A stretch of DNA of 64,000 nt from Ursus arctos. Lineage: Eukaryota > Chordata > Mammalia > Carnivora > Ursidae. The stretch lies in NCBI RefSeq assembly GCF_023065955.2, contig NW_026622786.1, positions 47,540,938 through 47,604,937 on the forward strand. Direction: 5' to 3'. Below are positions 12,946 to 25,134 of this stretch, piece by piece (position 1 is the stretch's first letter; each line of letters begins with the position of its first letter). The notes under the pieces are model-generated. The model had not been told where the DNA came from. It worked only from the letters and a program-made list of their open reading frames with translations, and searched no databases. The position numbers were made by a program, and so were the translations under genes.

Positions 12946-12957
12946 AATAGCTGCTCT

Positions 12958-13454
12958 ATTGTCATTGTATAAAATGTCTAGAATTATCCATTCAAATGTG
13001 GCTTGTAGGTTTGCATTTATAAGTTCAAGTGGGCACATAATTTTATCCAGTTTGGTAAGTCTCTTCTGTTTAAGGAGTAAAAGATAGAGGAACTAGTGAA
13101 TACAGAAGAAAACTACCCTTTTAAACAGTGTGATCATTTAGCTTATCATCCAAATTGGGAACCTTCTGAGAGTAAAGGAAGGCCCTATTAAAAATTACAT
13201 AAGCATTGTCGCAAGCAAACCAGGATGTATAATCACAGTGGTTATGGAAACGTTTGGAATGTAAATGCTGAATCAAAAGTAATAGGACCATTGATCCTTG
13301 TTAGAGGCTTGCTTTGATTATATTCATGATAAACTTCTTAAACTTGCTTGATCACTTTATTGGCTAACAGAAAGGTGGGCCTGTTGAGATGGACTAGTGA
13401 GATTGAAAGTTGCCTGTCCTAAAACTTGATCTCATAATCATAGCCAGGATGTGC
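12958..13454. other. Unique stretch
   Basis: No repeat or gene recognised between the SINEC and the next old repeat fragment. Confidence 0.35.
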
Positions 13455-13640
13455 TAAGGACTTTTTGTACAACATAGTATTTAATCCCTCCTGCAACATT
13501 ACGACATAGTTTCCAATTTTACAGAACACAAAATTGAGTCTCAGAGACATTAAATAGCTTGTTCAACTCCATATTGCTAGTGCAAAGTGGGCTCTGATTC
13601 AAATCCAGTTCTAGCTAGCTAGTAAAAGCTACATGCTTTC
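13455..13640 (+). repeat. Ancient MIR/L2-type repeat fragment
   Basis: Resembles the widespread mammalian segment in which TTTTACAG is followed by AACTGAGGCTCAGAGA and then GATTCAAATCCAGTTCTA. Here it is TTTTACAGAACACAAAATTG, then GAGTCTCAGAGACATTAA. Exact family not assigned. Confidence 0.5.
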
Positions 13641-13889
13641 TTAAGTCTCTTGGCTTAGATCCAGGCTTCAGAGAGCTAGGAGACTAAAATCAGGAGAATC
13701 TTTCCTGTTTCATAGAAGAGAATGGATATCAAGCTCACCCTTTTATATAGTATCAAATCCTTTCTCATTTAGTGGCTATTTGAATCTTGTCTGGTCCTTC
13801 ATGAGACCCAAAATGTTTACCTTCATGAGACACAAGACATTGGGTTTGATGGCTAAGGGTAATTCTAGTCACTCTAACAAAAGTCTAGT

Positions 13890-14090
13890 GTGATCTTGTG
13901 GAAAGAAGATGGAATTTGTGCTCAAGCATTTTGAGATTGAAACTGGTAGGTGAGTTTGGGAAAATTGTTCTTAGAGTACTAGTGTCTTCATTTGATAGTA
14001 TTTACCTTACAGTATTGAAAGAATGGCAGTAAATTGGATAAGATGGAATATTATGCAATGCCTGGCACAAATTAAGATCATATGTAATGA
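13890..14090 (+). repeat. MIR SINE
   Basis: MIR layout: GTGGAAAGAAGATGGAATTT, a degenerate core, GTATTTACCTTACAGTATTG and the tail signature CAATGCCTGGCACAAATTAA. Confidence 0.6.
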
Positions 14091-14159
14091 GCGTTGATTT
14101 TGTTACTTCTCCCCCTTGATAGCACCAAAGGGCTTCAACCTAGATAATGGGAAGGGTAA

Positions 14160-14320
14160 GAAATATAAAAAAGAAGATCTGGTTTCAAGTCCTAGCTGTG
14201 CTATTTGTCAGCATTATAGCCTGGAGATAATCTCTGAGATTCAAATTCCTCATCTTTAAGTAGCTACTATAATATCTCTCAAGATCATTGTAAGTTACAT
14301 ATGAAAGTTCTTTATAAAAC
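14160..14320 (+). repeat. MIR SINE, followed by a younger SINEC
   Basis: Core AGATCTGGTTTCAAGTCCTA and GCTGTGCTATTTGTCAGC, then TTCCTCATCTTTAAG. A younger SINEC lies immediately to the right and may have interrupted the MIR. Confidence 0.65.
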
Positions 14321-14328
14321 TGCATTTA

Positions 14329-14524
14329 GGGGGTGCTTGGTTGGCGCAGTTGGGTAAGTGGCTGACTCTTGGTTTCGGCTCAGCTGATGATCTCAGGGTC
14401 CTGGAATCAAGCCCCATGTCAGGCTCTATGATTGGCGGGGTGTCTGCTTCAGGATTTTCTCTCCCCGTCTGCCCCTCCCCCCATTCTCGCTCTCTCTCAA
14501 ATAAATAAATCTTTTTTTAAAAAG
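14329..14524 (+). mobile_element. CAN-SINE (SINEC), older copy
   Basis: Head GGGGGTGCTTGGTTGGCGCA is mutated from the usual head. The body has GATCTCAGGGTCCTGGAATC and ends in a CT tract, AAATAAATAAAT and T/A runs. No clean target-site duplication is visible, consistent with greater age. Confidence 0.9.
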
Positions 14525-14864
14525 TACATGTAAAAATTATTTATAAATGATAACTTCTAAATATAATTATCATCGTTATCAACACCACCCACCACAACCA
14601 ACACAGCATCTTCATGACTGGGGCAATGGATGTGTAGGTGATAACCAAGGACACTGAACTTGAAGCGAAGGTGATGCAGCTTCAGACAATACTTTGAGAA
14701 AACACTGGATAGCATATAAAGGCAAAGAGAGAAATGGTAGGATTAAAGATTGAAAAGAAGGTCCAAGCTGAGATCTTGGGAGTCTTTTGCAGACTGAGAA
14801 ATATGTACCTAGTTTGGAATCCCTGAAGATCTGAACTATGTTGTGATTTAAGAGATAGTGTGGT

Positions 14865-15088
14865 GGGATGCCTGGGTGGCTCAGTTAGCTAAGCATCCAA
14901 CCCCTGGTTTCCATTCAGGTCCAGATCTCAGGGTTGTGAGATCAGGCCCGCCTAGAGCTCAGCAAGGAGTCTGTTTGAGCTTCTCTCCCTCTCCCTCTGC
15001 CCCTCCCCCAACTCATGCGTGTGCACGCGCGTGCTCTCTCTCTCTCTCTCTCTGTCTCTCAAATAACTAAATAAATAAATATTTTAAG
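14865..15088 (+). mobile_element. CAN-SINE (SINEC)
   Basis: Head GGGATGCCTGGGTGGCTCAG and a divergent body, with an expanded GTGTGCACGCGCGTGCTC and (TC)n microsatellite before the AAATAAATAAAT tail. A probable target-site duplication is AGAGATAGTGTGG just upstream against AGAGATTAGTGTGG just downstream. The CT and GT expansion is longer than in the other copies here. Confidence 0.92.
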
Positions 15089-15109
15089 AAAGAGAGAGAT
15101 TAGTGTGGA

Positions 15110-15708
15110 AAAGTGTGTGTATTTTGTAGTATTCTTTTGAGTATTAGGTTCTCTGACAATAGTGGGATCTGTCCGGAGCCAATCACAATTCCACCTGTCA
15201 GGTACCTCGTATACATATTTAAGGAATTCAACTGAAAGTGTGAAGTGCCGTTTTTGTTGCTAGTATTGTTTTGTTCGTTTGTTTGTGTCAAAATACTTTG
15301 CTCGAAACTTTTGGGATGACGTGGTACTATGGTAGCAGATACACAACTCAATGCCTTTATCAAAACCTACAAAAATGTACACATTAAAAAACAAACTTTA
15401 TTGTATGCAAATTTAAAAAAAAACAAACAAACAGGATATCGGGGAAAGCCAGCATGGAATGCAGGCTGTGAGAAATGAATCTGCCTGTGTAACAAGTGAA
15501 TCACATAACCACAGTGAAACGAGTGAAGAAGAAAGGAGCTGATTTAAGGAACTTTGTAAAATTGTGTTTTGATTTGATACTATAAGGCTAAAGATAAAAA
15601 CGAACTATCCTCCAGTTGGTAACTTCATCTCTCATAAGATTATGGTTACCAATTCTGAAACTAATATTGCATGTATCCTAGGGTTGAGCACATAAGTAGA
15701 GGTATTAT
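15110..15708. other. Unique stretch
   Basis: No repeat or gene recognised. Contains A-runs near 15413-15432. Confidence 0.35.
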
Positions 15709-15770
15709 GGATAATGAGAGTCAACTTTCCCATTGTCTAGGATAATGAGAGTCAACTTTCCCATTGTCTA
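15709..15770. repeat. Exact two-copy 31-bp tandem duplication
   Basis: Two identical, directly adjacent 31-bp units (15709-15739 and 15740-15770), each beginning GGATAATGAGAG and ending CCCATTGTCTA. Because the copies are identical the event is recent, or the copies have been kept alike. Confidence 0.97.
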
Positions 15771-16049
15771 AGAAAGAAATTACAAATAAGCAAAAGTAAA
15801 ATGCTAGAATTAACCATTGGTGTGTGATTGAAGTTGAGAATATCGATATGACCTCATGCTGATTTTAATGTATATACAGATAGATACAGAAATAAAATTA
15901 GATGTGTGTGTGTATATGGGTTAATATACATACACACGTTCTTTAATACTGCCTCCTAGGAAGCCTAGATGTACTGACACCCCAGTAGCAACAAGCACTT
16001 CTAAAACCCGGATCTTTTTTTTTTTTTAATACCATTCTTCAATAAAAGA

Positions 16050-17232
16050 AAGCAGGTATCCTTGGAGAAATGGTTGATTCTAGGACTGGGCAGGAAAAAT
16101 ACAAGATAAGCCTAGAACATCTTGTGATGCCAAGATGTAAGGAAGTGGGAGAAAGAAAAAAAACAAAAAAAGATGAGGGGCATGCCAAAAGGATACAGGA
16201 ACTACCCAAAAGAGCTCCAAATGACCAAAAATGGAATAATTTGAGCTGCAAAATAAATATTGATAGATTGGACTATAATTCAAAGAATAAATAAATATCC
16301 ATGAGTCCATACTGATATAAATAAATTGTTTAATAGATATACAAGGGGGAAGACAATCCTTCCTTATAGTATTCCAATTATTAAATGTAGGAATGAGGGA
16401 AAGAGCCACCATCAGAACACCACAGTAATTCTTGCTGCAGGCAAAATCTGATAGATCTTAAAATAAGTGGAACGCTTTTAAATAGAAACAGGATATTTCA
16501 TAGCCTCAAATTATCTACCACAAAATATGTATTAATTACAGTGGTGATCTGAACATACATACTCTACCCTCCAGAGGTGGAGCTTAATTCTTCTTCCCTT
16601 CAGTATGGACTGGATTTAGTGACTCCCTGCTAATGAATAGAGCACATAAAAAGAAAAATAATAACTTTACAGTGGGAAAGTAGGACAAAAACTATTGTTG
16701 TTAAGGTTAATATCACAAATAATAAGACCCACTGACATAATGCTAGGAAGAGAAAGGTGCATCAGCTCTGTGGTATTTTTCCCCAAAAAAATAGATGTTT
16801 AATCTAATCATGAGAAAACATCAGAGAAATCCAAATTGAAGGACCTTCTGCAAAGTATCAACCAGTACTCTTCAAAGTGTCAAGGGATGAAAGACACTGA
16901 AAAAATATTAGAGGCTGGAGAAGCCAAAGTGGGCAGGGGCACTAAATGCAACATTGTCCTGTGAATTAGATCTTGGTACGGAAAAAGAACATTAAAGGAA
17001 GAACTGGGAACATCTGAATAAAGTGTATGGTTTAGTTAATGGTATTTTATTAATGTTAATTTTTTAGTATTAATAATTGTAGTGATGACTGGTAATTGAT
17101 ACTGATTGTTGTCTCATGGCTACATAAGATTTTAACCTTAGTGGGAGCTGGCTAAGGGGTATATGTGGATTCTGTGATCTATCATTCCAACTTCTCACTA
17201 AGTCTAAAATTACGTCAAATTAAAAAGTTTAA
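16050..17232 (+). mobile_element. L1M 3' UTR, about 1.2 kb
   Basis: Collinear with the old mammalian L1M 3' UTR: GGAGAAATGGTTGATTC, GGAACTACCCAAAAGAGCTC, GAGTCCATACTGATATAAAT, AATCATGAGAAAACATCAGA, TACTCTTCAAAGTGTCAAGG and the terminus TCTCACTAAGTCTAAAATTA. There is no ORF2 coding part in the window, so the copy is 5'-truncated. ORFs crossing it are not genes. Confidence 0.8.
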
Positions 17233-17661
17233 AAATGTGTGTTAAAATAAAGACTACCTTATTAAAGTCATGAGCAACTTAATCTGTTTAATGGAATTAA
17301 ACAATTAGACTAGAAATACCTTACCAATATTTCCTTTCTTTCTCATTTTGACTGATGTCTTCCAAGTATTTGACATAACTTTCAAAACTTTTTGAACTTG
17401 ACATACCACCTCCAAGTAACATTTGTCTGGAATAGGCCCAAATTTCCCTGATTACACCATACTTGGGAATCCATAATTCCAAGCCCTCACATATCAGTAT
17501 TTAAGACTCTGTTTCCTTCCATTCTTTCTATGATTTCTCCAGTTTTTTGTGCAGTCGTCAAAATGGTTGTCTCTCACATGTGCCTTCCCAAAGGTATTTG
17601 TGTTTTTCCAAAAGCAATTTGGGAGACGACTCTATCTGCCTTAAAGAACTAATTCTTTACG

Positions 17662-17714
17662 ATCAGGCTTCGCAGCATTTAGGAGTCTGCAGCGGGGACA
17701 GTCTTTCCTGAATT
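17662..17714 (+). repeat. 53-bp dispersed direct repeat, copy A
   Basis: Begins ATCAGGCTTCGCAGCATTTA and ends GTCTTTCCTGAATT. It matches copy B at 18895 at 51 of 53 positions by eye. After the core the two copies diverge, but both reach ATTCT(C)AACTCATAG after a similar distance. Confidence 0.95.
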
Positions 17715-18894
17715 CTTCAAATCAATCCGTAGAATGTTTCTAAAACCATTCTAACTCATAGCTTCCCTAATTGAAGGGCTTTTCATGCTTTGAAAAATGC
17801 ACTTCCACATTCCTATTCATTTCATGCAAAATAAAAATCGTACATCTGCTGAGGTGTTTTTATTTAGCTATTTTACACATCTGTTGTTCTGTACCTCTTC
17901 GTATTAGGAAGATTTGTCACCATGTGTAGTCATAAAAAAGGACATGAGAAATAGGTTAATTGAACATTTATGTCTACTTTCAAAAGAGGATATATATCCC
18001 TCCCCTCCATGTTTGTTTTCAACTCTCCCACTCTTTCTTTATGTTTCATTTCCCCTGAGTGTGGGTTTTGTTAGTGTGAGTTTGTGTGTGTCTATTCACT
18101 TGTCTGTATAATTAGGAAATGGATAAAACTTCATTTTAAAACATTGTCACTAAGGTAGAATGATAAATTGTTGCACATTAATGATTTTTTTCTTAGAATT
18201 TTGTGTATATCCAAGATAATGTGTGCACCAAGATTCATACATTATCGTAGTAAATGCTTCTGGAATTGCTAAGTAAACCATAATATTCAATTTGACATCA
18301 TGGCCACGTCGTAGTAATTCTTCAGAGAGTCGAGAAATTCTCTTCTATTAACTAATAGAGCTATGTGGGACTCTTTCTTCCGCAAACACTTCCCACTTGC
18401 TGTCTGGTCATTCTCTTGAGTAGGCAATGAGCAGATTGTCTCAGACATATAAGGCAGGAACATTTTCAGACATATCACATGGAAATATAAACTCTTTGTT
18501 TCAAAAGCTAAAATCCAGCAGGGGAACCCCAGGTTTCAATGCAATATAGAGACTGCTCTCCTGCATTAAAGGTTGATATATCTGGGCTTTCATGGTTCAT
18601 CTAAAAAGTATTTTATTTTCATTGAAAGGGAAAAGGTCTAGTAAGTGACGTCTTAGAGTACATTAAATAATATTATCTAACTAGGTATGCCAAGTTCAGA
18701 ACTTTGTTTCATCTTTTATGATCTAAGCATATCAAGTAGGAGATGATCTATATTTACATTTTCTTGGATTACATAACATCGTAGAAAATACTTTTTCTAA
18801 TAAGTTTATTGGCTGATACATAAGAACATTATCAAGTAGAAATCCAACAAAAATCTGGAAGAATGTCTCAAAGATACCTTCCTCAAACCTATGT

Positions 18895-18947
18895 ATCAGG
18901 CTTCACAGCATTTAGGTGTCTGCAGCGGGGACAGTCTTTCCTGAATT
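18895..18947 (+). repeat. 53-bp dispersed direct repeat, copy B
   Basis: Second copy of the segment at 17662, same strand, with two substitutions (CGC to CAC and GGAG to GGTG). No transposon family recognised. Confidence 0.95.
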
Positions 18948-19494
18948 AGTCCATTGAGGTTAAAGGACATTTAAAGATATTCTCAACTCATAGGGTCAGA
19001 GCAACAAAGGAGCACCAGAAATGATTTCCATGCATTCAAAGAGAGTGCATACGGTCTTAGTAGATAGTCTTTGCTTTCCTTTAAGGGATCTTTGTTGACT
19101 TCATTTTCTTAAGTTACCTATGAAAGGAATAGAATTTGGCAACATATTAAACTTCGAACATTGAGACTGACTGTTCCTATGCTCTGTGCATACTCAGTAG
19201 TACTCCTGTCAAACTCTTACTCCTGGTCACTGCGTAGAGCAACAGGTTAATTTTCTCCTTCCTTGTGGGCAGAGAACAAATACATGTCATCTTTACCTAT
19301 ATATCCTTTGTAAGAAGCAGACATTCTAAAAATCTTTATTCTTATGTAGCAAGTGATATCATGAACCCAGATTCAGAAAGGAAATTCTCTCTCTCTGAGG
19401 CAGGAAGGGTAACTTAGCACGTGGTCCTGTCCTTTCCTCTCTTCTCCCCTGGCAGATGCTGCTAATCAACGTTGGCCCTCTTTGCTGTTTAACC

Positions 19495-19638
19495 AATCGC
19501 AGCCTCCAAACACCACCAATCGTAGCCTCCAAACACCACCAATCGTAGCCTCCAAACACCACCAATCGCAGCCTCCAAACACCACCAATCGTAGCCTCCA
19601 AACACCACCAATCGTAGCCTCCAAACACCACCAATCGT
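19495..19638. repeat. 23-bp minisatellite, six full units plus a partial one
   Basis: Unit is AATCGYAGCCTCCAAACACC plus ACC, starting at 19495, 19518, 19541, 19564, 19587 and 19610, with a partial unit at 19633. The only variation inside the full units is C or T at the sixth base, in order C,T,T,C,T,T. This gives a 69-bp higher-order period present twice. Minus-strand ORFs at 19359-19654 are a by-product. Confidence 0.97.
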
Positions 19639-22465
19639 CCGAGTTAGCATGCAAGAAATAACATATTTGCTGAGAGATATTAGAGAGTAGCTACTGTTTA
19701 AACTGGGGTATGATGTAAAATAAATGTCATTTGTAATTTGAGAGTGAAGGGGATGCAGAGCTGAGATGTTCCAGTAGGGCTTCTCAATCCACTTCTCAAA
19801 AGGCTGGTCACTCTTTGTCTCGAACTGAATTCCAAGTGGCTCCTCCTCATCTGTTGGAAGAAAAATGGATTCCTTTGCAAGAGTACACTTTCAGAAGCCA
19901 TCGTAAAACAAAACTGCTGAGAACTTTTGGGGTAACTTCTTGGCGTTTTTTACCAGAGGCACTGAAAAGAGCTTAAGAGTCTTGGTTTCTTGGGACTTCG
20001 GGGCTCTGAAGTGTCCCCTTTAAATGCCTGACCTGATCTCATTCCAGTCTTCTAGCAGGCTCTACATGCAGGACATCTTTGATTCTGGCATCCAACTTGG
20101 TGAAATCCGGGAGCTCAATGCTCAAAATACACTCTCTAATTAAGAGAAATGATAAATGAGGCTACAGACTTTTCTTCTAGATTGTCGAAATACTTTTACC
20201 AGGACAAGGAGGATAATGGTGTCTGTGAAGGAATCCCATCCCAGAATAGAGATTTAACACCCTGTGTTGTATTTCTTGGAACTTAAGAACAATAATAGTA
20301 TGCAAGGAGGGTGAGAAACTCTGAATAACAGATGATTTTCTGACTGCAAACTTTTCACCTTTTGAACAGTTAAGTGACTCATTCTTCCTTAACACACAAA
20401 TTCTTTATCTTGAAAACTAAAGAACCCCTGCCAGGCTAAACAGGACACTGCCTCGTGGATAATTAAGTGGCCTCTGGTAACTGAAGTACTTAGAGAATAA
20501 TACAGTTGTTTGATTTTATATTAGTATTCCATTCTTTAAAAATGTTTTCTCTAATTAGCAACATAATATTGTTTAATTAGCAAAATAATATGGTCTACAA
20601 CCAACACTTGATTGACACCTGCCTCATTTATACTTGATTAATGCCCAGTTTTTCAAGAATAGAAAAAAAATTAATATTCTAAAAAGGAAGCCTTTTTAGG
20701 GCTCAAAACTTAAGTAATTTATATAATGATAAAACATTTTTATTTGCCTACTCTAGCATCTAATATGTCTGAAAGGCATAAAGATGAAAGCTAAACAACG
20801 AAATTATTTTTATTAATTCTCACAAGTATTAATTAAAGCAATGAATCCTCATTTAGGATGCTGACTTGGCTATTGCAATAAAAAGTCCTCTTTTCAAGCC
20901 TAATTTACTATTAAATCTTACTTTTAAAATGTCCTGTGATGAAGATATTCAATACTCACAAAAGGAAATGTGTTAAATAAGGAAAGCAATTTGGCACCAA
21001 ATTAAATGTAATTATTAAGAGTATGCTAATAGTATAAGGACACTTGGGCTATATCTACATACTCAAATTTGAGTTCAGTCAAGTAACAAGTAATTTTGAA
21101 AACCATCAGCTATCAAACTTTTTTTGACAGATTAGCTTGTGTGTACAACCACAGTCTTAAGTAACATTTTTAAAAACTATGCACAAACAGATGTGTTCAT
21201 CTCTGTTCAGTTCCTAGAAAAGGATCGAACCTGTTACAGCAATGTATTTCAGATGACTTACGTCTCAGCTATGACTTAAAAATATCTCCATTGTACCATT
21301 TTTTTTTCAACCTTCTCATCCGAAAGTTTTATCTTTGAGTCAGATTTCTTCACTTATGACACATTCTGATAGCGTCTGGCCTACTTTCGCAGCTTAAAGA
21401 GTGTTCATTAAAATGAAATACATTAACATATAAGCCACAGACAGGGAAGATGAAATTGCCTTAAATAACTACGGAGGAAGTAGGTGTAAATGAAAACAGT
21501 TATAAGTTGAAAATTAATTCAGGCATTAATACTTTGATACCAGGCAGATTTCAGGCTAGGCAATTAATTACTCATTTTGAAATGCTTGAAATAACCTCAT
21601 TATTTAAAGATATAGGAAAATTTAGAGATGAGACTGGTCACTCAAAAAGAGGGTAAGTGTAAAATATAAGACACTATGGTATATGCTCTTAAAAAACATA
21701 TCCTTCCTATGGGAAGGAATGTAGTTCTAAATGTAATCTTATTTCTAGAAAGTAAATATACTCAGTAGAATTTTTACTAATAGGGGAAAGAAAAGAAAAG
21801 CAGGAAATTGCATCATAAGTATATGTAATTTTTACAAGCTGACTCAATTCTTTTCTGGAAGGATATCGAACATAAATAAAATCTGTGTGGCAAAAAGATA
21901 AGAATAGAATTAGTGTGTGTCCCTATATTTAGGTCAAATGCGAAGAAACATCTTTTCCTGACAATGCCAGTTTTCTGTGTTGTCAAGGCATCAGGGGAGT
22001 TTCCATTGCTGAATTCTCCTGAGAATGTGCTGCAAAATCAAATGCATTTTTGCCTATTTATATGCAATGTATTCTAAAAGAAGAAGGAGAGGAAGAAAGA
22101 ATATCTGTGATTAAAGATATACAAGTTCTCATACTTTCAGCTCTTGTTTTGCTTTTATGTACATGAATGTGAATGAGTTCTTTTCAGGCTCCAAATTTTT
22201 TCAATATGAAAGAAGGTATGTATTTTTTAATGATCTTACAGAAGGAATATTTGTGGTCAGATGCCTGGGATCACCAGTGGGCTTTATATCAGGTATAAAA
22301 TCAAATCAATTGGAGGTGTTGCCTGGAGCCTAGTACTGAAAAGTTTTGAGACCGCCACCCTGGCTAAGAGAAATGAATATCCGGGTCAATTAGCAATGTC
22401 TATCATGTGCGGGAAAAGGGAAACTAACATATATGTTCTTTGTCCTGATTTAAAGTTTTATTTAT
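19639..22465. other. Unique AT-rich stretch
   Basis: No interspersed repeat or gene recognised across about 2.8 kb. Small direct repeats such as TTAATTAGCAA occur near 20555-20590. A repeat-poor block of this size could contain conserved regulatory DNA, but nothing visible proves it. Confidence 0.4.
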
Positions 22466-22635
22466 GAGCCTGGGCGGCTCAATCATTTAAGCAACTAACT
22501 CCATTTTGACTCAGGTCATGATCTCAGGGTCATGAGATCAAGCCCCGTGTCAGGCTCCGTGTTCGTGGAAACTGCTTGAGATTCTCTCTCTCCCTATCCC
22601 TCTGTCCCTTTCCTCACTTGCTTGCTAGCTAAACA
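22466..22635 (+). mobile_element. CAN-SINE (SINEC), old and slightly truncated
   Basis: Starts GAGCCTGGGCGGCTCAATCA, lacking the usual GGGGC start, and continues GATCTCAGGGTCATGAGATC, GCCCCGTGTCAGGCTCCGTG and a CT-rich part. The AAATAAAT tail is mostly lost. No clear target-site duplication. Confidence 0.88.
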
Positions 22636-24299
22636 AAGTTAACTAATTTGTCTAAGATCTTAAACATGGCTAAGTGCAGAAAAGGACAAGACCTCAGGTC
22701 TCTGGCTTTCTAATCTTTCTTTTGTATATTATACTGAGTATACCTGAATATATTCCTTGTGTACTTAGCTTGTAAACTTCTGTGTGTGTATGTACATATG
22801 TGTATGGCTGTCTGAAGATACCTTTAAAACACTCAACCATGTGAGTGGCCCATCAGGCAATGTATTTCTCAGTTTCTCTTTTTCATTATTTATTTGGAAG
22901 TAGGCAAAATATGTTTGAAATTTCCTCAGTAAATTAAATCATGATTTTTCCCCTTCATAATTGTAATGGAATCTGATCTATTCTCAGATACTTTCAATGT
23001 TCAGATTTTTGAAGAAGTCAAGATCGCTGTGAAAGAATAATGTTACAAATTATAAAAGAGTAATGCTTACACTTTTATGTTGAGGTAGGAAAAATCCCAT
23101 TGACAATCCTGATAGCGTATGCAATATCATTTAATTATTACTTATAAATTACTTATAAACAATATCTATAAAAATTTTTCTTAAGGAGATAAAATGCAGA
23201 GTACCACACTATGGTACAGTAAATTCCTTTTATAATGCTGGGCTCTGCGACAACATAATGCCCATAATGTAGGCATTCTATGAGATGTATTGTACACTTA
23301 AAACAGTAAGCACATAGGTAAGGCAGATTTCATGGCTTTCCTAGGTGGTATATTTCAGGATCCTAGAAAGGGAATAGAATTCCCTAAATTCTTTCCCACA
23401 TGCTGATTGTTGCACTTAATACTGCAGATAGATTTTCCTATACCATAGAAAAGTATGGTCCAATTTTTCCTACCAGGTGATTTGGATAAGAAGCAAAAAG
23501 TGGATGGTAAGGGGCTTATGGTAGTCCAGGCTATGGTCGAAGGAACTAGAACAGAGGCTGACCCAGGGGTACAGAGTATTACACAGAAAGGAGTAAAACT
23601 TTGTGAGCAAGTGCCTCAGCCTTAGATGAGAATGTAGATGTCCCATTATCTGTGGTCACCATGTTTCTACATGAAGGGCTAGATTCAAAAACGTCCCATC
23701 CACAGCAGTAGACAGAGAAATTGGGTCAGTAGCAAAGAGTCAGCTTTGGGATCCTTATAGGACCAAGTGTGAGATAGAGCCCGGAAAGGTCTTTTAAAGC
23801 AATGGTTTTTCTAGGAAATAGCAACTTCAGGTCCTAGGAGAGAAAAGAGCTTTTAAGGACATAGTATAGCAAGGTCCAGACAGTTTTACTTTTAAAGTGC
23901 TATGACATTTATAAATAAACACTAGCGAAAAATATCAGTGAAAGACTAGGAAGGTAACATGGCAATGAGAATGAGAATAAAAACAATGATAGATGGAGAA
24001 ATTAACATGTGCCAAGCTTGGGAGCTCCAGACAATACACATGGGTAGCCAAAAAAAAAATTCAAAAACTAACTGACTACTCCACCATCTGGCCTTGGAGA
24101 GAAGAAGTGATTGTCCCACAATACTGCTACATTCGTGGAAGAGCAGACAATATATAATATAGTTTGATTTACCATTTTACTATATAAATGAGGAAGAAAG
24201 TATAGATCATTGGAAGTATCCATATGATTTCTAAAGCAGCTAAGTGTGCTCTCTGAATCTTGTGTCACAAAACCTGTGTCACAAGTTAGGCATCCTTTC
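22636..24299. other. Unique stretch
   Basis: No repeat family or coding gene recognised. Confidence 0.4.
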
Positions 24300-24435
24300 A
24301 ATAAATTTCAACCAAAATTTACGGAATATTTGCTGTGTGCTTGGCACTGTACTAGAACTTGAGCTTTCAAAGACAGTCAAAACTGACATGGTCCCTGCTC
24401 TCATTCACTTAGGGTATTGGAATAAATATTTGAAA
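24300..24435 (+). repeat. Ancient LINE fragment (L2/L3 type)
   Basis: Contains the widespread motif ATATTTGCTGTGTGCTTGGC, then ACTGTACTAGAACTTGAG and CATGGTCCCTGCTCTCATTC. Probably a CR1-clade LINE remnant. Exact family not resolved. Confidence 0.5.
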
Positions 24436-24544
24436 TAATCCATGAAAGAATGCTTTGCAGACAGAATAGATACCATAGGAGCCTCTGCCTCCTTCTAATC
24501 GGTGCTGCTCTAGGCCAGGAATTCTCTTCTCCATATGTAGTGCT

Positions 24545-24690
24545 TCTGAGCAGGGGTTTTGAGTTTTAACAGACCTGGATGCCAATGCACACTGTTCTAC
24601 TATCTATCAGGTAAATGCCCTTGAAAAATCACCTTACCGCTCTGAGTCAATGTTTCTGAATAAAAAACAGGTCTGTTAAGAGTAAGTATT
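24545..24690 (+). repeat. MIR SINE
   Basis: Core TTTGAGTTTTAACAGACCTG, then GTAAATGCCCTTGAAAAATC and the degenerate counterpart of the CTCAGTTTCCTCATCTG region. A MIR or L2 type tail (TAGTAAGTACTCAATAAATG) lies farther on, near 25099-25119. Confidence 0.6.
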
Positions 24691-25134
24691 TTAGAGACTT
24701 CTAGTAAGAGAACCTGGATCTGGTTCTTCTTTCCTGCTAGGTATAGAGGAAGATTTTAGGCAAGATCATGCAGCTTATTTCAACCAGTGAGATTTTGAGC
24801 AATCTTGTTACGTGGAGCTAACACATAGGAGAGGCAGTGAATGACACTGTCTCTTTCCCTCCCAAATTGAACTTTTGCTCTTTCCAAATGGTGCAATAGC
24901 AAGATGATTACCCTGATCTCTGATGAATATACAGATATGCATGTAGCAAGGCAATGAATAAGTATTTGTTATGCTAATTCCTTGAGATTTTTAAGGTTGC
25001 TTATTACTGCAACATTGTCTAATTTATTTTGGATTAGCCAGAACATTTGAAGTGTTCAGATTAGATAAAGCATTTCAGGTGTTTAGCCCAGCCTGTGATA
25101 TAGTAAGTACTCAATAAATGCTGGTGTTTGCTCT

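Larger units (their letters stand above)
17233..19494. other. Unique stretch with a duplicated 53-bp segment
   Basis: Largely unique. A 53-bp segment occurs twice, at 17662-17714 and 18895-18947. No coding gene is supported. Confidence 0.45.

Noticed and set aside
19495..19638. CRISPR-like array of 23-bp repeats
   Set aside because: The units are directly abutting with no spacers, and the DNA is mammalian.
19359..19654. Overlapping minus-strand ORFs with tryptophan-rich repeats
   Set aside because: They are the 23-bp minisatellite read in different frames. No upstream gene structure supports translation.
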